Shown here: in pieces, positions 45,856 to 55,369 of the stretch
Layout of the letters: the number at the start of each line of letters is the position of its first letter
How positions within the stretch are numbered: position 1 is the stretch's first letter
Assembly: GCF_003062295.1 (NCBI RefSeq)
Contig: NZ_PYCN01000001.1
Span: 516,001-580,000 of the forward strand
Length of the DNA: 64,000 nt
Reading direction: 5' to 3'
From: Bradyrhizobium algeriense
Lineage (GTDB): Bacteria > Pseudomonadota > Alphaproteobacteria > Rhizobiales > Xanthobacteraceae
Notes under the pieces: generated by a model
What the model saw: only the letters and a program-made list of their open reading frames with translations
Database searches by the model: none
Told to the model about the DNA's origin: nothing
Made by a program: the position numbers and the translations under genes

Positions 45856-46128
45856 ATGACTGCCATTGAAATCTACACCCGCCCGGGCTGCGGCTATTGC
45901 ACCGCTGCCAAATCGTTGCTGACGCGCAAGAACGCCACGTTCACAGAATTGAACGTGGCGACTGACGCGGCCTATCGCGAGCAGATGTACGATCGCGCTG
46001 GCCACGGCTCGACCTTTCCGCAGATTTTTATCGGCACAACCCATGTCGGCGGCTGTGACGAGCTCTACGCGCTGGACCGCGCGGGCAAGCTCGATGGCCT
46101 GCTGGCGGCAGAAGAGGCTTCCTCATGA
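45856..46128 (+). CDS. grxC: Glutaredoxin 3
   Basis: 90 residues from ATG 45856. Active site C12-G-Y-C15 after IYTRPGCGYC, then STFPQIFIGTTHVGGCDEL with the cis-proline TFPQ and GG motif. A dithiol glutaredoxin reducing disulfides with glutathione. Its stop overlaps the ATG of the nitrilase gene by four bases (ATGA). Confidence 0.95.
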   Translation: MTAIEIYTRPGCGYCTAAKSLLTRKNATFTELNVATDAAYREQMYDRAGHGSTFPQIFIGTTHVGGCDELYALDRAGKLDGLLAAEEASS

Positions 46129-47003
46129 GCGCTGGCTCGACCTTTACCGCCGCCATGGTGCAGATGCGCACCGGGCTGTTGCCCGAGCCGAGCCTCGAGC
46201 AGGGCACCAGGCTGATTCGCGATGCCGCAGCCCAAGGCGCCGATTACGTGCTTACCCCCGAGGTGAGCAACATGATGCAACTGAACCGCAAGGCGCTGTT
46301 CGAGCATCTCGCCTCCGAGGAAGACGATCTCTCGCTGAAAGCCTATCGCGCGCTCGCCGCTGAATTGAAGATCCATCTCCATATCGGCTCGCTGGCGCTG
46401 CGCTTTTCGCCGGAGCGCGCGGTCAATCGCTCCTTCCTGATCGGGCCCGACGGCAATCTGCTCGCCTGCTACGACAAGATCCATATGTTCGATATCGATC
46501 TGCCCGGCGGCGAGAGCTATCGCGAGTCAGCCAATTATCAGCCGGGCGAAACGGCCGTGATCTCGGATCTGCCGTGGGGCCGGATTGGTCTCACGATCTG
46601 TTACGACGTGCGCTTTCCGGCGCTCTATCGCGCATTGGCCGAAGCCGGCGCGTCGTTCCTCACCGTGCCATCGGCCTTCACCAGAAAGACCGGCGAGGCG
46701 CATTGGCACACGCTGTTGCGCGCCCGCGCCATCGAGACCGGTTGCTTCGTCTTCGCCGCGGCGCAGGCCGGCATGCATGAGAACAAGCGCGAGACCTATG
46801 GCCATTCGTTGATCATCGCCCCCTGGGGCGAAATTCTCGCCGAGGGCGGCGTCGAGCCCGGCGTGTTCCTCGCCGAGATCGATACCTCCAGGGTCGAGAC
46901 GGCGCGGAAAGCCGTGCCGTCGCTGCAGCACGGACGGCGCTTCGGCATTGCCGATCCCAAGGCAGGGCCTGAGCATCTGCATCTGGTCCGGGGTTCGGCA
47001 TGA
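46125..47003 (+). CDS. Carbon-nitrogen hydrolase (nitrilase superfamily)
   Basis: 292 residues. Catalytic triad: E in YVLTPEVSNMM, K in YDKIHMFDIDLPGG, C in GLTICYDVRFPALYR. This is the Nit/omega-amidase type group, which probably repairs deaminated glutathione or hydrolyses small amides; the neighbouring glutaredoxin is consistent with a glutathione link. Overlaps both neighbours by four bases. Confidence 0.93.
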   Translation: MSAGSTFTAAMVQMRTGLLPEPSLEQGTRLIRDAAAQGADYVLTPEVSNMMQLNRKALFEHLASEEDDLSLKAYRALAAELKIHLHIGSLALRFSPERAVNRSFLIGPDGNLLACYDKIHMFDIDLPGGESYRESANYQPGETAVISDLPWGRIGLTICYDVRFPALYRALAEAGASFLTVPSAFTRKTGEAHWHTLLRARAIETGCFVFAAAQAGMHENKRETYGHSLIIAPWGEILAEGGVEPGVFLAEIDTSRVETARKAVPSLQHGRRFGIADPKAGPEHLHLVRGSA

Positions 47004-47473
47004 TCCGCTACAACCTTCGCTGCGAGAAGGGCCATGCGTTCGAAAGCTGGTTTCAAAGCTCCGCGGCCTATGAAAGCCAGGAAAAGCGCAGACTGGTGAG
47101 CTGCCCCGCCTGCGGCTCCGTCAAGGTCGAGCGCGCCATCATGGCCCCGCAGATCGTGAGCAAGAAGGGCCGCGAGGCCGCCCGGCCGACGCCGGCAGCG
47201 CCTGCGGAAGCAACGGCATCATCGGAATCGACGCCACTCCTGATGGCGCAGGAGCGCGAGCTGCGCGCCAAGCTCAAGGAATTGCGCGATCACATCGTCA
47301 AAAATGCCGACAATGTCGGCGAGCGCTTCCCCAACGAAGCGCGCAAGATGCATTACGGCGACATCGAGCATCGCCCGATCTACGGCGAGGCCTCGCCGGA
47401 CGAGGCGCGCGCGCTGATCGACGAAGGCGTCGAGGTCACCCCGCTGCCGGTGCTGCCGGACGATAGGAATTGA
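47000..47473 (+). CDS. DUF1178 family protein
   Basis: 157 residues from ATG 47000. IRYNLRCEKGHAFESWFQSSAAYESQEKRRLVSCPACGS, with a C...C-x2-C zinc-binding pattern, and HYGDIEHRPIYGEASPDEARALIDEGVEVTPLP are the conserved blocks of DUF1178, found in alpha- and betaproteobacteria beside grx/nitrilase genes. Function unknown, a small zinc protein is likely. Last gene of the comF-grxC-nitrilase-DUF1178 run. Confidence 0.93.
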   Translation: MIRYNLRCEKGHAFESWFQSSAAYESQEKRRLVSCPACGSVKVERAIMAPQIVSKKGREAARPTPAAPAEATASSESTPLLMAQERELRAKLKELRDHIVKNADNVGERFPNEARKMHYGDIEHRPIYGEASPDEARALIDEGVEVTPLPVLPDDRN

Positions 47474-47491
47474 TGCGGTAACCGCATTTTC

Positions 47492-47573
47492 CGTAGGATG
47501 GGTGGAGCGAAGCGATACCCATCAATGCCGGTGCGTGTGGCGATGGGTATCGCTTCGCTCCACCCATCCTACG
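47492..47573. repeat. Intergenic palindromic repeat, family D
   Basis: Arms CGTAGGATGGGTGGAGCGAA and TTCGCTCCACCCATCCTACG enclose GCGATACCCATCA and its inverse. It lies between convergent genes and may end both transcripts. Confidence 0.88.
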
Positions 47574-47582
47574 ATTTTCGGA

Positions 47583-48554
47583 TCACACCGCCACCAGCAG
47601 CGCAACGCCCACCACGATCAGCACGATGCCGGACAGTTCACGCGCCGATAATGGCTGCTTGAATGAATAATGCGCCACGGCCTGCGCGAACAGCACCTCG
47701 ATCAGCGCCAGCGTCCGCACATTCGCGGCCGCCGTCAGCGCAAATGCCAGGAACCAGAATTGCGAGGCGAATGCGCCCATGAAGCCCGCGAGCATCGAGG
47801 GCCGCCACAGTCCGAAAATCTTCATCAGCACATCAGGCGCGCGGACGAGCAGATAAATCGTCAACACCAGCGTCTGCACGAACAGGCCGAACACCAGCGT
47901 ATAGGACGCCGCCGTCACGAAGGAGACGCCGGGCACGGTGATGATGGCGCCGCGAAAGCCGATCGCCGAGAGCGCGAAACAACCGGCGGCAACCAGGCCG
48001 ATGATCGTCGGCTTCAACTCCGCAAAGCCTTTTTCGCCGCCCGGCCGCAGCGCCGTGATGACCACGCCGACGGTCGCGATCAGGATCGCGATCACTTTCA
48101 GCACCGTCAGATGGTCGCTGAGAAAGATGAAGCCGAAGATCGCGGTCTGGATCGCTTCGGTCTTGAGGTACGCCGTCGTCACGACGAAGGAGCGATCGTT
48201 CATCGCCAGCAACATCAAACCGGTGGCGACGATCTGGCTGAGCGCGCCGAGTAGCAGCCACGGCCAAAACACCGCGGCCGGCCACGGTACGCCGTCGCCA
48301 GTCACCGCCACCACGACGGCAAAGAAGATGATCGAGAACGGAAAGCCGAACAGGAAGCGGATATTGGTCGCGCCCCAGGTCCCGAGCGGCCCCGTCAACG
48401 ATCGCTGCATCGCATTGCGGGCGACTTGGCCCAGCGCAGCGATGATAGTGAAGGGAATCCAGAGCGTGGCGACGGAGAGCATTTGGGGAGTACCGGCGGG
48501 AAGCTGCCGCACCGTGCCGGGCGGAACGGATGCGGTCAACCGGAGGGGCGTCAT
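47583..48554 (-). CDS. EamA/DMT family transporter
   Basis: 323 residues from ATG 48554, with ATG 48482 as alternative; the longer frame is repeat-derived. About ten hydrophobic helices in two halves (IPFTIIAALGQVARNAMQRS, GLMLLAMNDRSFVVTTAYLKTEA, then SVLIEVLFAQAVAHYSF-type end) fit the drug/metabolite exporter fold. Substrate not predictable. Confidence 0.82.
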   Translation of the reverse strand: MTPLRLTASVPPGTVRQLPAGTPQMLSVATLWIPFTIIAALGQVARNAMQRSLTGPLGTWGATNIRFLFGFPFSIIFFAVVVAVTGDGVPWPAAVFWPWLLLGALSQIVATGLMLLAMNDRSFVVTTAYLKTEAIQTAIFGFIFLSDHLTVLKVIAILIATVGVVITALRPGGEKGFAELKPTIIGLVAAGCFALSAIGFRGAIITVPGVSFVTAASYTLVFGLFVQTLVLTIYLLVRAPDVLMKIFGLWRPSMLAGFMGAFASQFWFLAFALTAAANVRTLALIEVLFAQAVAHYSFKQPLSARELSGIVLIVVGVALLVAV

Positions 48555-48582
48555 GACAGGATTGCGTCCGCCCCAAAAGGCG

Positions 48583-48708
48583 GTGTCGTCCCTGCGAACG
48601 CAGGGACCCATACGCCGCGGCTTCTCAATCTTATTCAGCTGGTCGACGACTTTCGCGCAACAATGAACACATGTGGTTATGGGTCCCTGCGTTCGCAGGG
48701 ACGACACC
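48583..48708. repeat. Intergenic palindromic repeat, family C
   Basis: GTCGTCCCTGCGAACGCAGG + GACCCATA at the left and TATGGGTCCCTGCGTTCGCA + GGGACGAC at the right, about 60 bases apart. It separates the transporter gene from ubiG. Confidence 0.88.
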
Positions 48709-48737
48709 GGTTATATGGCTACGGTGCTGGGATCAAC

Positions 48738-49499
48738 TCACATCCCCTCCGCCACCACCATGTAATTCACGTCCATGTCGGACGAGATGCTCCATCGATC
48801 GGCAAGCGGGTTATAGACCACGCCGGCCTGCTCGGTGATGGTGAGCTTGTTGTGGGCGAGATGCCGGGCGAGTTCGTCGGGGGTGACGAACTTGTCCCAC
48901 TGGTGGGTGCCGCGCGGCAGCCAGCGCAGCACATATTCGGCACCGACGATCGCGAGCGCAAAGCTCTTCCAGTTGCGGTTCAGCGTCGAGACCACCATCA
49001 ACCCGCCCGGCTTGACCATCGCCGCGCAGCGGGCGAGGAACGCGCCGACATCGGTGACGTGCTCGATCACTTCCATCGCCAGCACGACGTCGAAGCGCTC
49101 GCGCACGTCCATCGTCTCGACCGTGGTGCAGCGGTAGTCGATCGACAGATGTCCCTTGTCGGCATGCAGCCTCGCGGCGGCGATGTTGGTCGCGGATGGA
49201 TCGATCCCGATCACCTGCGCGCCCAGCCGCGTGAACGGCTCGCACAACAGCCCCGCGCCGCAACCGATATCGAGGATGCGCAGGCCCGACAGGCAACTCA
49301 GGCTCCTGGCGTTGCGGTCGAACTTGCGGCATGCGGCGTCGCGGATATAGGCCAGCCGCAGCGGATTGATCTTGTGCAGCGGGGCCATCTTGCCTTTGGG
49401 GTCCCACCACTCGTCCGACAATTTTGAAAATTTTGCGACTTCGGCGGGGTCGACCGTGGAACCGGAGAAACCGGCGGAGGAATTTTGCTGCATGGCCAT
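48738..49499 (-). CDS. ubiG: Ubiquinone biosynthesis O-methyltransferase UbiG
   Basis: 253 residues (ATG 49499 or 49493). FSKLSDEWWDPKGKMAPLHKINPLRLAYIRD, ILDIGCGAGLLCEPFTRLGA, DVVLAMEVIEHVTDVGAFL and STLNRNWKSFALAIVGAEYVLRWLPRGTHQWDKF are characteristic of UbiG, which performs both O-methylations in ubiquinone synthesis. It follows a PH-domain gene on the same strand, three bases apart. Confidence 0.97.
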   Translation of the reverse strand: MAMQQNSSAGFSGSTVDPAEVAKFSKLSDEWWDPKGKMAPLHKINPLRLAYIRDAACRKFDRNARSLSCLSGLRILDIGCGAGLLCEPFTRLGAQVIGIDPSATNIAAARLHADKGHLSIDYRCTTVETMDVRERFDVVLAMEVIEHVTDVGAFLARCAAMVKPGGLMVVSTLNRNWKSFALAIVGAEYVLRWLPRGTHQWDKFVTPDELARHLAHNKLTITEQAGVVYNPLADRWSISSDMDVNYMVVAEGM

Positions 49500-49502
49500 G
49501 GT

Positions 49503-49982
49503 TCAGGTGCCGGGCGGTCGCGTCGTGATGGCATTGCGAAACGCCAGCGGCGACGCAATGGTGTCGATCGTCTTGTTGCCCTCGCCGACTCCGAAGATCG
49601 ACACGTCGCCGTAATTGAGGATGCGACCGAGAATGCTCTGGTTGACGTCGACGCTCTCGACCTTGTCGATGCCCATCTCGAACGTTTGCCGCTTGATGAA
49701 GCCGGTCTTGTGGACCACGCGCATATTCGTAACGTCAGTCTCGGTGGTCCAGTGGTAGAACCAGGCGGTGGCCGTTTTGTACAGCGCGAAAATCGCGGCT
49801 ATCGCGGCCATCGACAGGCACAGCAACATCGGCGTGTCGGCCGCGACCAGGCGGGAGAGCACCAGAAATGCGATCGCCACGACCCAGCCTGCGATCGCAG
49901 GCAGGAAAAATATCCAGTGCGCGTTGGTCGAATACAGCACCCTCTCGCCGGGCTGCAGGATATCATCGATATAACGACCCAT
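49503..49982 (-). CDS. PH domain-containing membrane protein
   Basis: 159 residues from ATG 49982. MGRYIDDILQPGERVLYSTNAHWIFFLPAI, two membrane helices (WIFFLPAIAGWVVAIAFLVL and MLLCLSMAAIAAIFALYKTA), then TTETDVTNMRVVHKTGFIKRQTFEMGIDKVESVDVNQSILGRILNYGDVSIFG, a bacterial PH (YdbT/YvbH-type) domain. Role unknown. Divergent from lysC with about 175 bases between. Confidence 0.88.
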   Translation of the reverse strand: MGRYIDDILQPGERVLYSTNAHWIFFLPAIAGWVVAIAFLVLSRLVAADTPMLLCLSMAAIAAIFALYKTATAWFYHWTTETDVTNMRVVHKTGFIKRQTFEMGIDKVESVDVNQSILGRILNYGDVSIFGVGEGNKTIDTIASPLAFRNAITTRPPGT

Positions 49983-50049
49983 ACGCCTACCCTGAATTAA
50001 CCCGCTACCACAGCCATTTGCGCCATTTTTGGGCCGAAAACGAAGCTGG

Positions 50050-50078
50050 TTGCTTGCTCCGGACCGCGCCGCTATGTA
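50050..50078 (+). promoter_or_regulatory. Candidate promoter of lysC
   Basis: TTGCTT at 50050-50055 and TATGTA at 50073-50078 are 17 bases apart in the spacer between the PH-domain gene and lysC. Consensus-based inference. Confidence 0.4.
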
Positions 50079-50156
50079 TACGCCGCTTTCGGCCCGGGCG
50101 CTCCACTTTCCGTACGGGTCACCTAACTTATCCTCACAGGGAATGCACGCGTCGTT

Positions 50157-51410
50157 ATGGGCCGCCTCGTGATGAAATTCGGCGGTACGTCCGTCGCCAA
50201 CATCGATCGAATCCGCAACGTCGCGCGTCACGTCAAGCGCGAAGTCGATGCCGGACACGATGTCGCCATCGTCGTGTCGGCCATGGCCGGCAAGACCAAC
50301 GAGCTGGTGGAATGGTGCCGCGACGCCTCGCCGCTGCATGATGCGCGGGAATATGACGCCGTGGTGGCATCCGGCGAACAGGTAACCTCGGGCCTGCTCG
50401 CGATCGTGTTGCAGGGCATGGGGATCCAGGCCCGCTCCTGGCAGGGCTGGCAGATCCCGATCAAGACCTCCGACGCCCACGCCTCGGCGCGGATTCTGGA
50501 GATCGACGGCACCGAGATCAGTGCCCGCTTCAAGGATCGCAAGGAAGTCGCCGTCATTGCCGGCTTTCAGGGCATCAATCCGCAGACCAACCGAATCACC
50601 ACGCTCGGGCGCGGCGGCTCGGACACCTCGGCGGTGGCCATTGCGGCCGCGATCCGCGCCGACCGCTGCGACATCTATACCGACGTGGACGGCGTCTACA
50701 CCACCGATCCGCGGGTGGTTCCCAAGGCGCGGCGGCTCGACAAGATCGCCTTCGAGGATATGCTGGAACTGGCGTCGCTGGGCGCCAAGGTCCTGCAGGT
50801 GCGCTCGGTGGAACTCGGCATGGTGCACAACATGCCCGTGTTCGTCCGTTCCAGTTTCGACAAGCCCGAGGACATCGACCCGCACGGCACGCCGCCGGGC
50901 ACGCTGATCTGCAGCGAGGAGGAAATCATGGAAAGCCACGTCGTCACCGGCATCGCCTTCACCAAGGACGAAGCCCAGATTTCCCTGCGCCAGATCGAGG
51001 ACAAGCCCGGCGTTGCCGCCGCGATCTTCGGGCCGCTGGCGGATGCCAACATCAATGTCGACATGATCGTCCAGAACGTCTCCGAGGACGGCAAGACCAC
51101 CGATCTTACCTTCACCGTTCCGGCCTCCGACTATAACCGCGCCCGCGACACCATTACCTCGTCAAAGGGCAAGATCGGCTATATCAGGCTCGACAGTGCC
51201 ACCGACGTGTCGAAGGTTTCCGTGATCGGCAGCGGCATGCGCAGCCATGCCGGCGTCGCGGCGAAGGCATTCAAGGCGTTGTCCGAGCGCAATATCAACA
51301 TCCGCGCCATTACCACCTCCGAGATCAAGTTTTCGGTGCTGATCGACGCCGCCTATACCGAACTTGCGGTGCGCACGCTGCACACGCTCTACGGGCTCGA
51401 CCAGGCTTAG
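50157..51410 (+). CDS. lysC: Aspartate kinase
   Basis: 417 residues from ATG 50157. VMKFGGTSVANIDRIRNVA (nucleotide/Asp site), TLGRGGSDTSAVAIAAAIRADRCDIYTDVDGVYTTDPR, and two C-terminal ACT domains (TGIAFTKDEAQISLRQI and VSVIGSGMRSHAGVAAKAFKALSERNINIRAI) that bind effector amino acids. First step of lysine, methionine and threonine synthesis. Next on this strand, after a 326-base gap, is ptsP. Confidence 0.97.
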   Translation: MGRLVMKFGGTSVANIDRIRNVARHVKREVDAGHDVAIVVSAMAGKTNELVEWCRDASPLHDAREYDAVVASGEQVTSGLLAIVLQGMGIQARSWQGWQIPIKTSDAHASARILEIDGTEISARFKDRKEVAVIAGFQGINPQTNRITTLGRGGSDTSAVAIAAAIRADRCDIYTDVDGVYTTDPRVVPKARRLDKIAFEDMLELASLGAKVLQVRSVELGMVHNMPVFVRSSFDKPEDIDPHGTPPGTLICSEEEIMESHVVTGIAFTKDEAQISLRQIEDKPGVAAAIFGPLADANINVDMIVQNVSEDGKTTDLTFTVPASDYNRARDTITSSKGKIGYIRLDSATDVSKVSVIGSGMRSHAGVAAKAFKALSERNINIRAITTSEIKFSVLIDAAYTELAVRTLHTLYGLDQA

Positions 51411-51736
51411 AACGATTTTCTCTCAAATTTAGCGCATGATCTGATCGCCAAACCGGAGGCGTTTTGGCAGACCATGCACTTCGCTGGCGCAGCATCGGCT
51501 CTGACACATACGTTATTGCTTCTGGCAAGCGTTTTGCTTGGCAAAACAAGCCTCGATTGGCTATACGGCCTGTGAGGTGGGTTGCCGCAAACTGCGCCAC
51601 GGTTTTGGCGATCCCGATTCGGCCGGGATCAGGTGCCTGCGGTCGCGCCGAATGAATAAAATTGTAGTGTTTCGTGCGTTTCACGCCAGCTGCCGGCCAC
51701 CCGGCAGGCTGGACTCGCGGGGGAGGATATCAGCAC
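51411..51736. other. Gene-free region between lysC and ptsP
   Basis: 326 bases. The first part (TTAGCGCATGATCTGATCGCC and AAACCGGAGGCGTTTTGGCA) resembles dispersed repeat sequence of this genus. A GGGGAGGAT ribosome binding site at 51719-51727 serves ptsP. No gene. Confidence 0.5.
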
Positions 51737-54004
51737 ATGCGGAGCACGTCGGGAGGCCCCCGCGTCTTGTTGAGACGGCTCCGCGAAACCATGGCGGAGA
51801 AGGTCTCGGCGCAGGAGCGCCTGGACAAGATCGTGGTGCTGATCGCGGCCAACATGGTGGCCGAGGTCTGCTCCTGCTACGTGCTGCGCATCGATAACAC
51901 GCTCGAGCTATATGCCACCGAAGGTCTGAACCGTGACGCGGTGCACCGAACGGTGCTGAACGCGCATGAGGGCCTCGTCGGCCTGGTCGCCAGCGAGGCG
52001 AGCCCGCTCAACCTCTCGGACGCGCAAAACCACCCGGCCTTCTCGTTCCGCCCCGAGACCGGCGAAGAAATCTACCATTCGTTCCTCGGCGTGCCGATCC
52101 TGCGGGCCGGCAACACGCTCGGCGTGCTGGTCGTCCAGAACCGCGCCAAGCGCACCTATGTCGAGGAAGAGGTCGAGGCGCTGCAGACCACCGCCATGGT
52201 GCTGGCGGAAATGATCGCCTCCGGCGAACTGGCGGCGCTGGCACAACCCGGCGCGGAACCGGCGGCGCGGCATTCCCTGCACAAGACAGGCGCGATCCTC
52301 TCCGACGGCATCGCGCTCGGCCATGTCGTGCTGCACGAGCCGCGCGTCGTCATCACCAACTACATCGCCGAAGACCTGCCGAAGGAAATCAAGAAGCTGG
52401 ATGCGGCGCTGACCAAGCTGCGCGCCGACCTCGACCGCATGCTGGAGCGCGGCGACGTCGCCGACGGCGGCGAGCACCGCGACGTGCTCGAAGCCTACCG
52501 GATGTTCGCCAACGACCACGGCTGGTCGCACAAATTGCACGAGGCGGTCGCCACCGGCCTCACCGCGGAAGCCGCCGTCGAACGCGTGCAATCCGATACC
52601 CGCGCGCGCATGCTGCGCTCGACCGATCCCTATTTGCGCGACCGCCTGCACGATCTGGAAGACCTCGGCCATCGCCTGATGCGACAATTGGTGGGGCAGG
52701 ATCACGCGCCGTCGCGCGAGCAGCTTCCCGAGAACGCCATCCTGATCGCGCGCGCGATGGGACCTGCGGCGCTGCTCGACTACGACCGCAAACGGCTGCG
52801 CGGCCTGGTGCTGGAGGAAGGCACCGCGAACTCCCACGTCTCGATCGTGGCGCGCGCGCTCGGTATCCCCGCCGTCGGCGAGGTGCCGAACGCGCCCGGC
52901 ATCGCCGATCCCGGCGACGCCATCATCGTCGACGGCACTTCGGGCTCGATCTATGTCCGCCCCTCGGCCGAGATCGAATCGGCCTATGCCGAGCGGGTGC
53001 GGTTCCGCGCGCGGCGGCAGGCGCAGTATGCGGCGCTGCGCGACAAGCCCTGCATCACCAAGGATGGCCAGCCGGTCGAACTGATGATCAATGCGGGCCT
53101 CGTGATCGACCTGCCGCATATCGACGACACCGGTAGCGCCGGCATCGGGCTGTTCCGCACCGAGTTGCAGTTCATGGTCGGCCAGAGCCTGCCGCGATCC
53201 TCCGACCAGTTGGCGCTCTATCGCACCGTACTGGACGCCGCCGGCTCCAAGCCCGTGACGTTCCGCACCCTCGATATTGGCGGCGACAAGGCGCTGCCCT
53301 ATATGGAGACCGTGGTCGAGGAAAATCCCGCGCTCGGCTGGCGGGCGATCCGGCTCGGGCTGGACCGGCCGGGGCTATTGCGCGGCCAGATCCGCGCGTT
53401 GCTGCGGGCCGGCGGCGGCCGCGCGCTGAAGATCATGTTCCCGATGATTTCCGATGTCGCCGAATTCGACCAGGCCAAGGCGATTGTCGAGCGCGAGCTG
53501 ACCTATTTGCGCCAGCACGGCCATGCACTGCCGGAACGTATCGACGTCGGCACCATGATAGAGGTGCCGGCGCTGCTCTATCAGCTCGACGAGCTCCTGA
53601 AGAAGGTCGATTTCGTTTCGGTCGGGTCGAACGATCTGTTCCAGTTCATGTTCGCGGTCGATCGCGGCAACGCCAAGGTTTCCGAACGGTTCGACACCAT
53701 GTCGGCGCCGATCATGCGTGCGCTGCGCGACATCGTGCGCAAGGCGCAGTCGGCGAAGAAGGCGGCGTCGCTCTGCGGCGAGATGGCTTCAAAGCCGCTT
53801 GGCGCGCTGGCGCTGATTGCGCTGGGTTACCGCTCGCTGTCGCTATCCGCCACCGCGCACGGTCCTGTGAAGGCCATGATCCTCGACCTCGACGCCAAGA
53901 AGGCCGAAGCTGTCCTCATGCCGCTGCTCGACGCGCCGGCCGGCAGCGTCTCGATCCGGAAGAAACTGACGGAATTCGCGGAAGCCGAGGGGCTGTCGTT
54001 GTAG
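51737..54004 (+). CDS. ptsP: Phosphoenolpyruvate-protein phosphotransferase PtsP (nitrogen PTS enzyme I)
   Basis: 755 residues from ATG 51737, with GGGGAGGAT upstream. N-terminal GAF domain ([20 protein letters not shown] to about residue 160), then PEP-utiliser N domain, the phosphohistidine loop [23 protein letters not shown] (active His in the SHVSIVA motif), and the C-terminal PEP-binding barrel ([42 protein letters not shown]). It starts the nitrogen-related PTS relay (EINtr to NPr to EIIANtr). The GAF domain suggests sensing of glutamine or 2-oxoglutarate. Confidence 0.97.
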   Translation: MRSTSGGPRVLLRRLRETMAEKVSAQERLDKIVVLIAANMVAEVCSCYVLRIDNTLELYATEGLNRDAVHRTVLNAHEGLVGLVASEASPLNLSDAQNHPAFSFRPETGEEIYHSFLGVPILRAGNTLGVLVVQNRAKRTYVEEEVEALQTTAMVLAEMIASGELAALAQPGAEPAARHSLHKTGAILSDGIALGHVVLHEPRVVITNYIAEDLPKEIKKLDAALTKLRADLDRMLERGDVADGGEHRDVLEAYRMFANDHGWSHKLHEAVATGLTAEAAVERVQSDTRARMLRSTDPYLRDRLHDLEDLGHRLMRQLVGQDHAPSREQLPENAILIARAMGPAALLDYDRKRLRGLVLEEGTANSHVSIVARALGIPAVGEVPNAPGIADPGDAIIVDGTSGSIYVRPSAEIESAYAERVRFRARRQAQYAALRDKPCITKDGQPVELMINAGLVIDLPHIDDTGSAGIGLFRTELQFMVGQSLPRSSDQLALYRTVLDAAGSKPVTFRTLDIGGDKALPYMETVVEENPALGWRAIRLGLDRPGLLRGQIRALLRAGGGRALKIMFPMISDVAEFDQAKAIVERELTYLRQHGHALPERIDVGTMIEVPALLYQLDELLKKVDFVSVGSNDLFQFMFAVDRGNAKVSERFDTMSAPIMRALRDIVRKAQSAKKAASLCGEMASKPLGALALIALGYRSLSLSATAHGPVKAMILDLDAKKAEAVLMPLLDAPAGSVSIRKKLTEFAEAEGLSL

Positions 54005-54060
54005 CGAGGCTCGGTCCCGACAACTTAGCCGTCCGCATCCGCTGCCCTGAGAACAACGCC

Positions 54061-55140
54061 ATGCTACCCGAAGCCAAACTCGATATCCTGCTCGCCCACC
54101 ACGCCTCGCTCGAAGCCGAGTTGCTGGGCCAGGTGAATTCCGAGAAATACGTCCAGATCACGCGCGAGCTCGCCGAGCTCAACCCGCTGATCGACGCGGT
54201 GAAAGACTATCGCGCGGCACGGGCCGAGATTGCGGGCGCCGAATCGCTGCTGGCGGATGCCGCCACCGATGCCGAAATGCGCAGCATGGCCGAAGCCGAA
54301 CTCGAAACGCTGCAGGCGCGCACAGCCGAACTGGAGCAGAAGATCCGCGTGGCGCTGCTGCCCAAGGACGCCATGGACGACCGCAACGTGATGCTGGAAA
54401 TCCGCGCCGGCACCGGCGGTGACGAAGCCTCGCTGTTCGCCGGCGACCTGTTCCGCATGTATGAACGGTTTGCCGGCCTGCAGGGCTGGAAGGTCGAGGT
54501 GATTTCGGCCTCCGAAGGCACCATGGGCGGCTACAAGGAAATCATCGCCGAAGTGCAGGGCCGCGGCGCGTTCGCCAAGCTGAAATTCGAATCCGGCGTG
54601 CACCGCGTGCAGCGCGTGCCCGACACCGAAACGCAGGGACGCATTCACACTTCAGCGGCAACGGTCGCCGTGCTGCCCGAGGTCGAGGACGTCGATGTCG
54701 ACATCAAGAACGACGATCTGCGGATCGAGACCATGCGCGCGCAGGGCGCCGGCGGCCAGCACGTCAACAAGACCGAGTCAGCCATCCGCATCACCCATAT
54801 TCCGACCGGCATTGTCGTGATGATGCAGGACAGCCGCTCGCAGCATAAAAACCGCGCCTCCGCGATGAACATCCTGCGCTCGCGCATCTATGACGCCGAG
54901 CGCCAGCGCGTCGATGCGGTGCGCTCCGCGGATCGCAAGGAGAAGGTCGGCTCCGGCGACCGAAGCGAGCGCATCCGCACCTATAATTTCCCGCAAGGCC
55001 GCGTCACCGACCACCGCATCAACCTGACGCTCTACAAATTGCCGCAGGTGATCGCGGGCGAGGCGCTGGGCGAATTGATCGACGCGCTGACCACCGAGCA
55101 TCAGGCCGCCCAGCTTGCTGCGCAAGGCGCGGCCGCGTGA
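54061..55140 (+). CDS. prfA: Peptide chain release factor 1
   Basis: 359 residues from ATG 54061. RVPDTE at 185-190 holds the codon-recognition tripeptide region (PxT, here PDT), and [18 protein letters not shown] at 229-246 holds the GGQ motif (231-233) that triggers peptide release. Reads UAA and UAG. Separated from prmC, which methylates its GGQ glutamine, by a repeat cluster. Confidence 0.97.
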   Translation: MLPEAKLDILLAHHASLEAELLGQVNSEKYVQITRELAELNPLIDAVKDYRAARAEIAGAESLLADAATDAEMRSMAEAELETLQARTAELEQKIRVALLPKDAMDDRNVMLEIRAGTGGDEASLFAGDLFRMYERFAGLQGWKVEVISASEGTMGGYKEIIAEVQGRGAFAKLKFESGVHRVQRVPDTETQGRIHTSAATVAVLPEVEDVDVDIKNDDLRIETMRAQGAGGQHVNKTESAIRITHIPTGIVVMMQDSRSQHKNRASAMNILRSRIYDAERQRVDAVRSADRKEKVGSGDRSERIRTYNFPQGRVTDHRINLTLYKLPQVIAGEALGELIDALTTEHQAAQLAAQGAAA

Positions 55141-55155
55141 GGACCATCCGGCTGC

Positions 55156-55340
55156 CGTCCCCGCGAACGCGGGGACCCATCAACAGTTTCGATGTCGTCC
55201 CTGCGAACGCAGGGACCCATAACCACAGCCGTTCGTTGCAACGGAAGATATCAACTCACACTGCCTCAACCGCAAGGCCGCGGGGCCGCGATGAGCGCAC
55301 TTGCGCTCACGCTCGGGGTCCCTGCGTTCGCAGGGACGAC
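55156..55340. repeat. Cluster of family C repeats between prfA and prmC
   Basis: Three related arms: GTCCCCGCGAACGCGGGGACCC, then GTCGTCCCTGCGAACGCAGG + GACCCATA, and at the right GGGGTCCCTGCGTTCGCAGG + GACGAC. Arms in both orientations allow several alternative hairpins in the prfA-prmC transcript. Confidence 0.85.
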
Positions 55341-55369
55341 GTGTGGAGAGATTTGCGCGAGAACGCCGC

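Noticed and set aside
55156..55340. Possible CRISPR-like repeat array
   Set aside because: Copies are few, in both orientations, of unequal spacing, and are part of a dispersed palindromic family; no cas genes.
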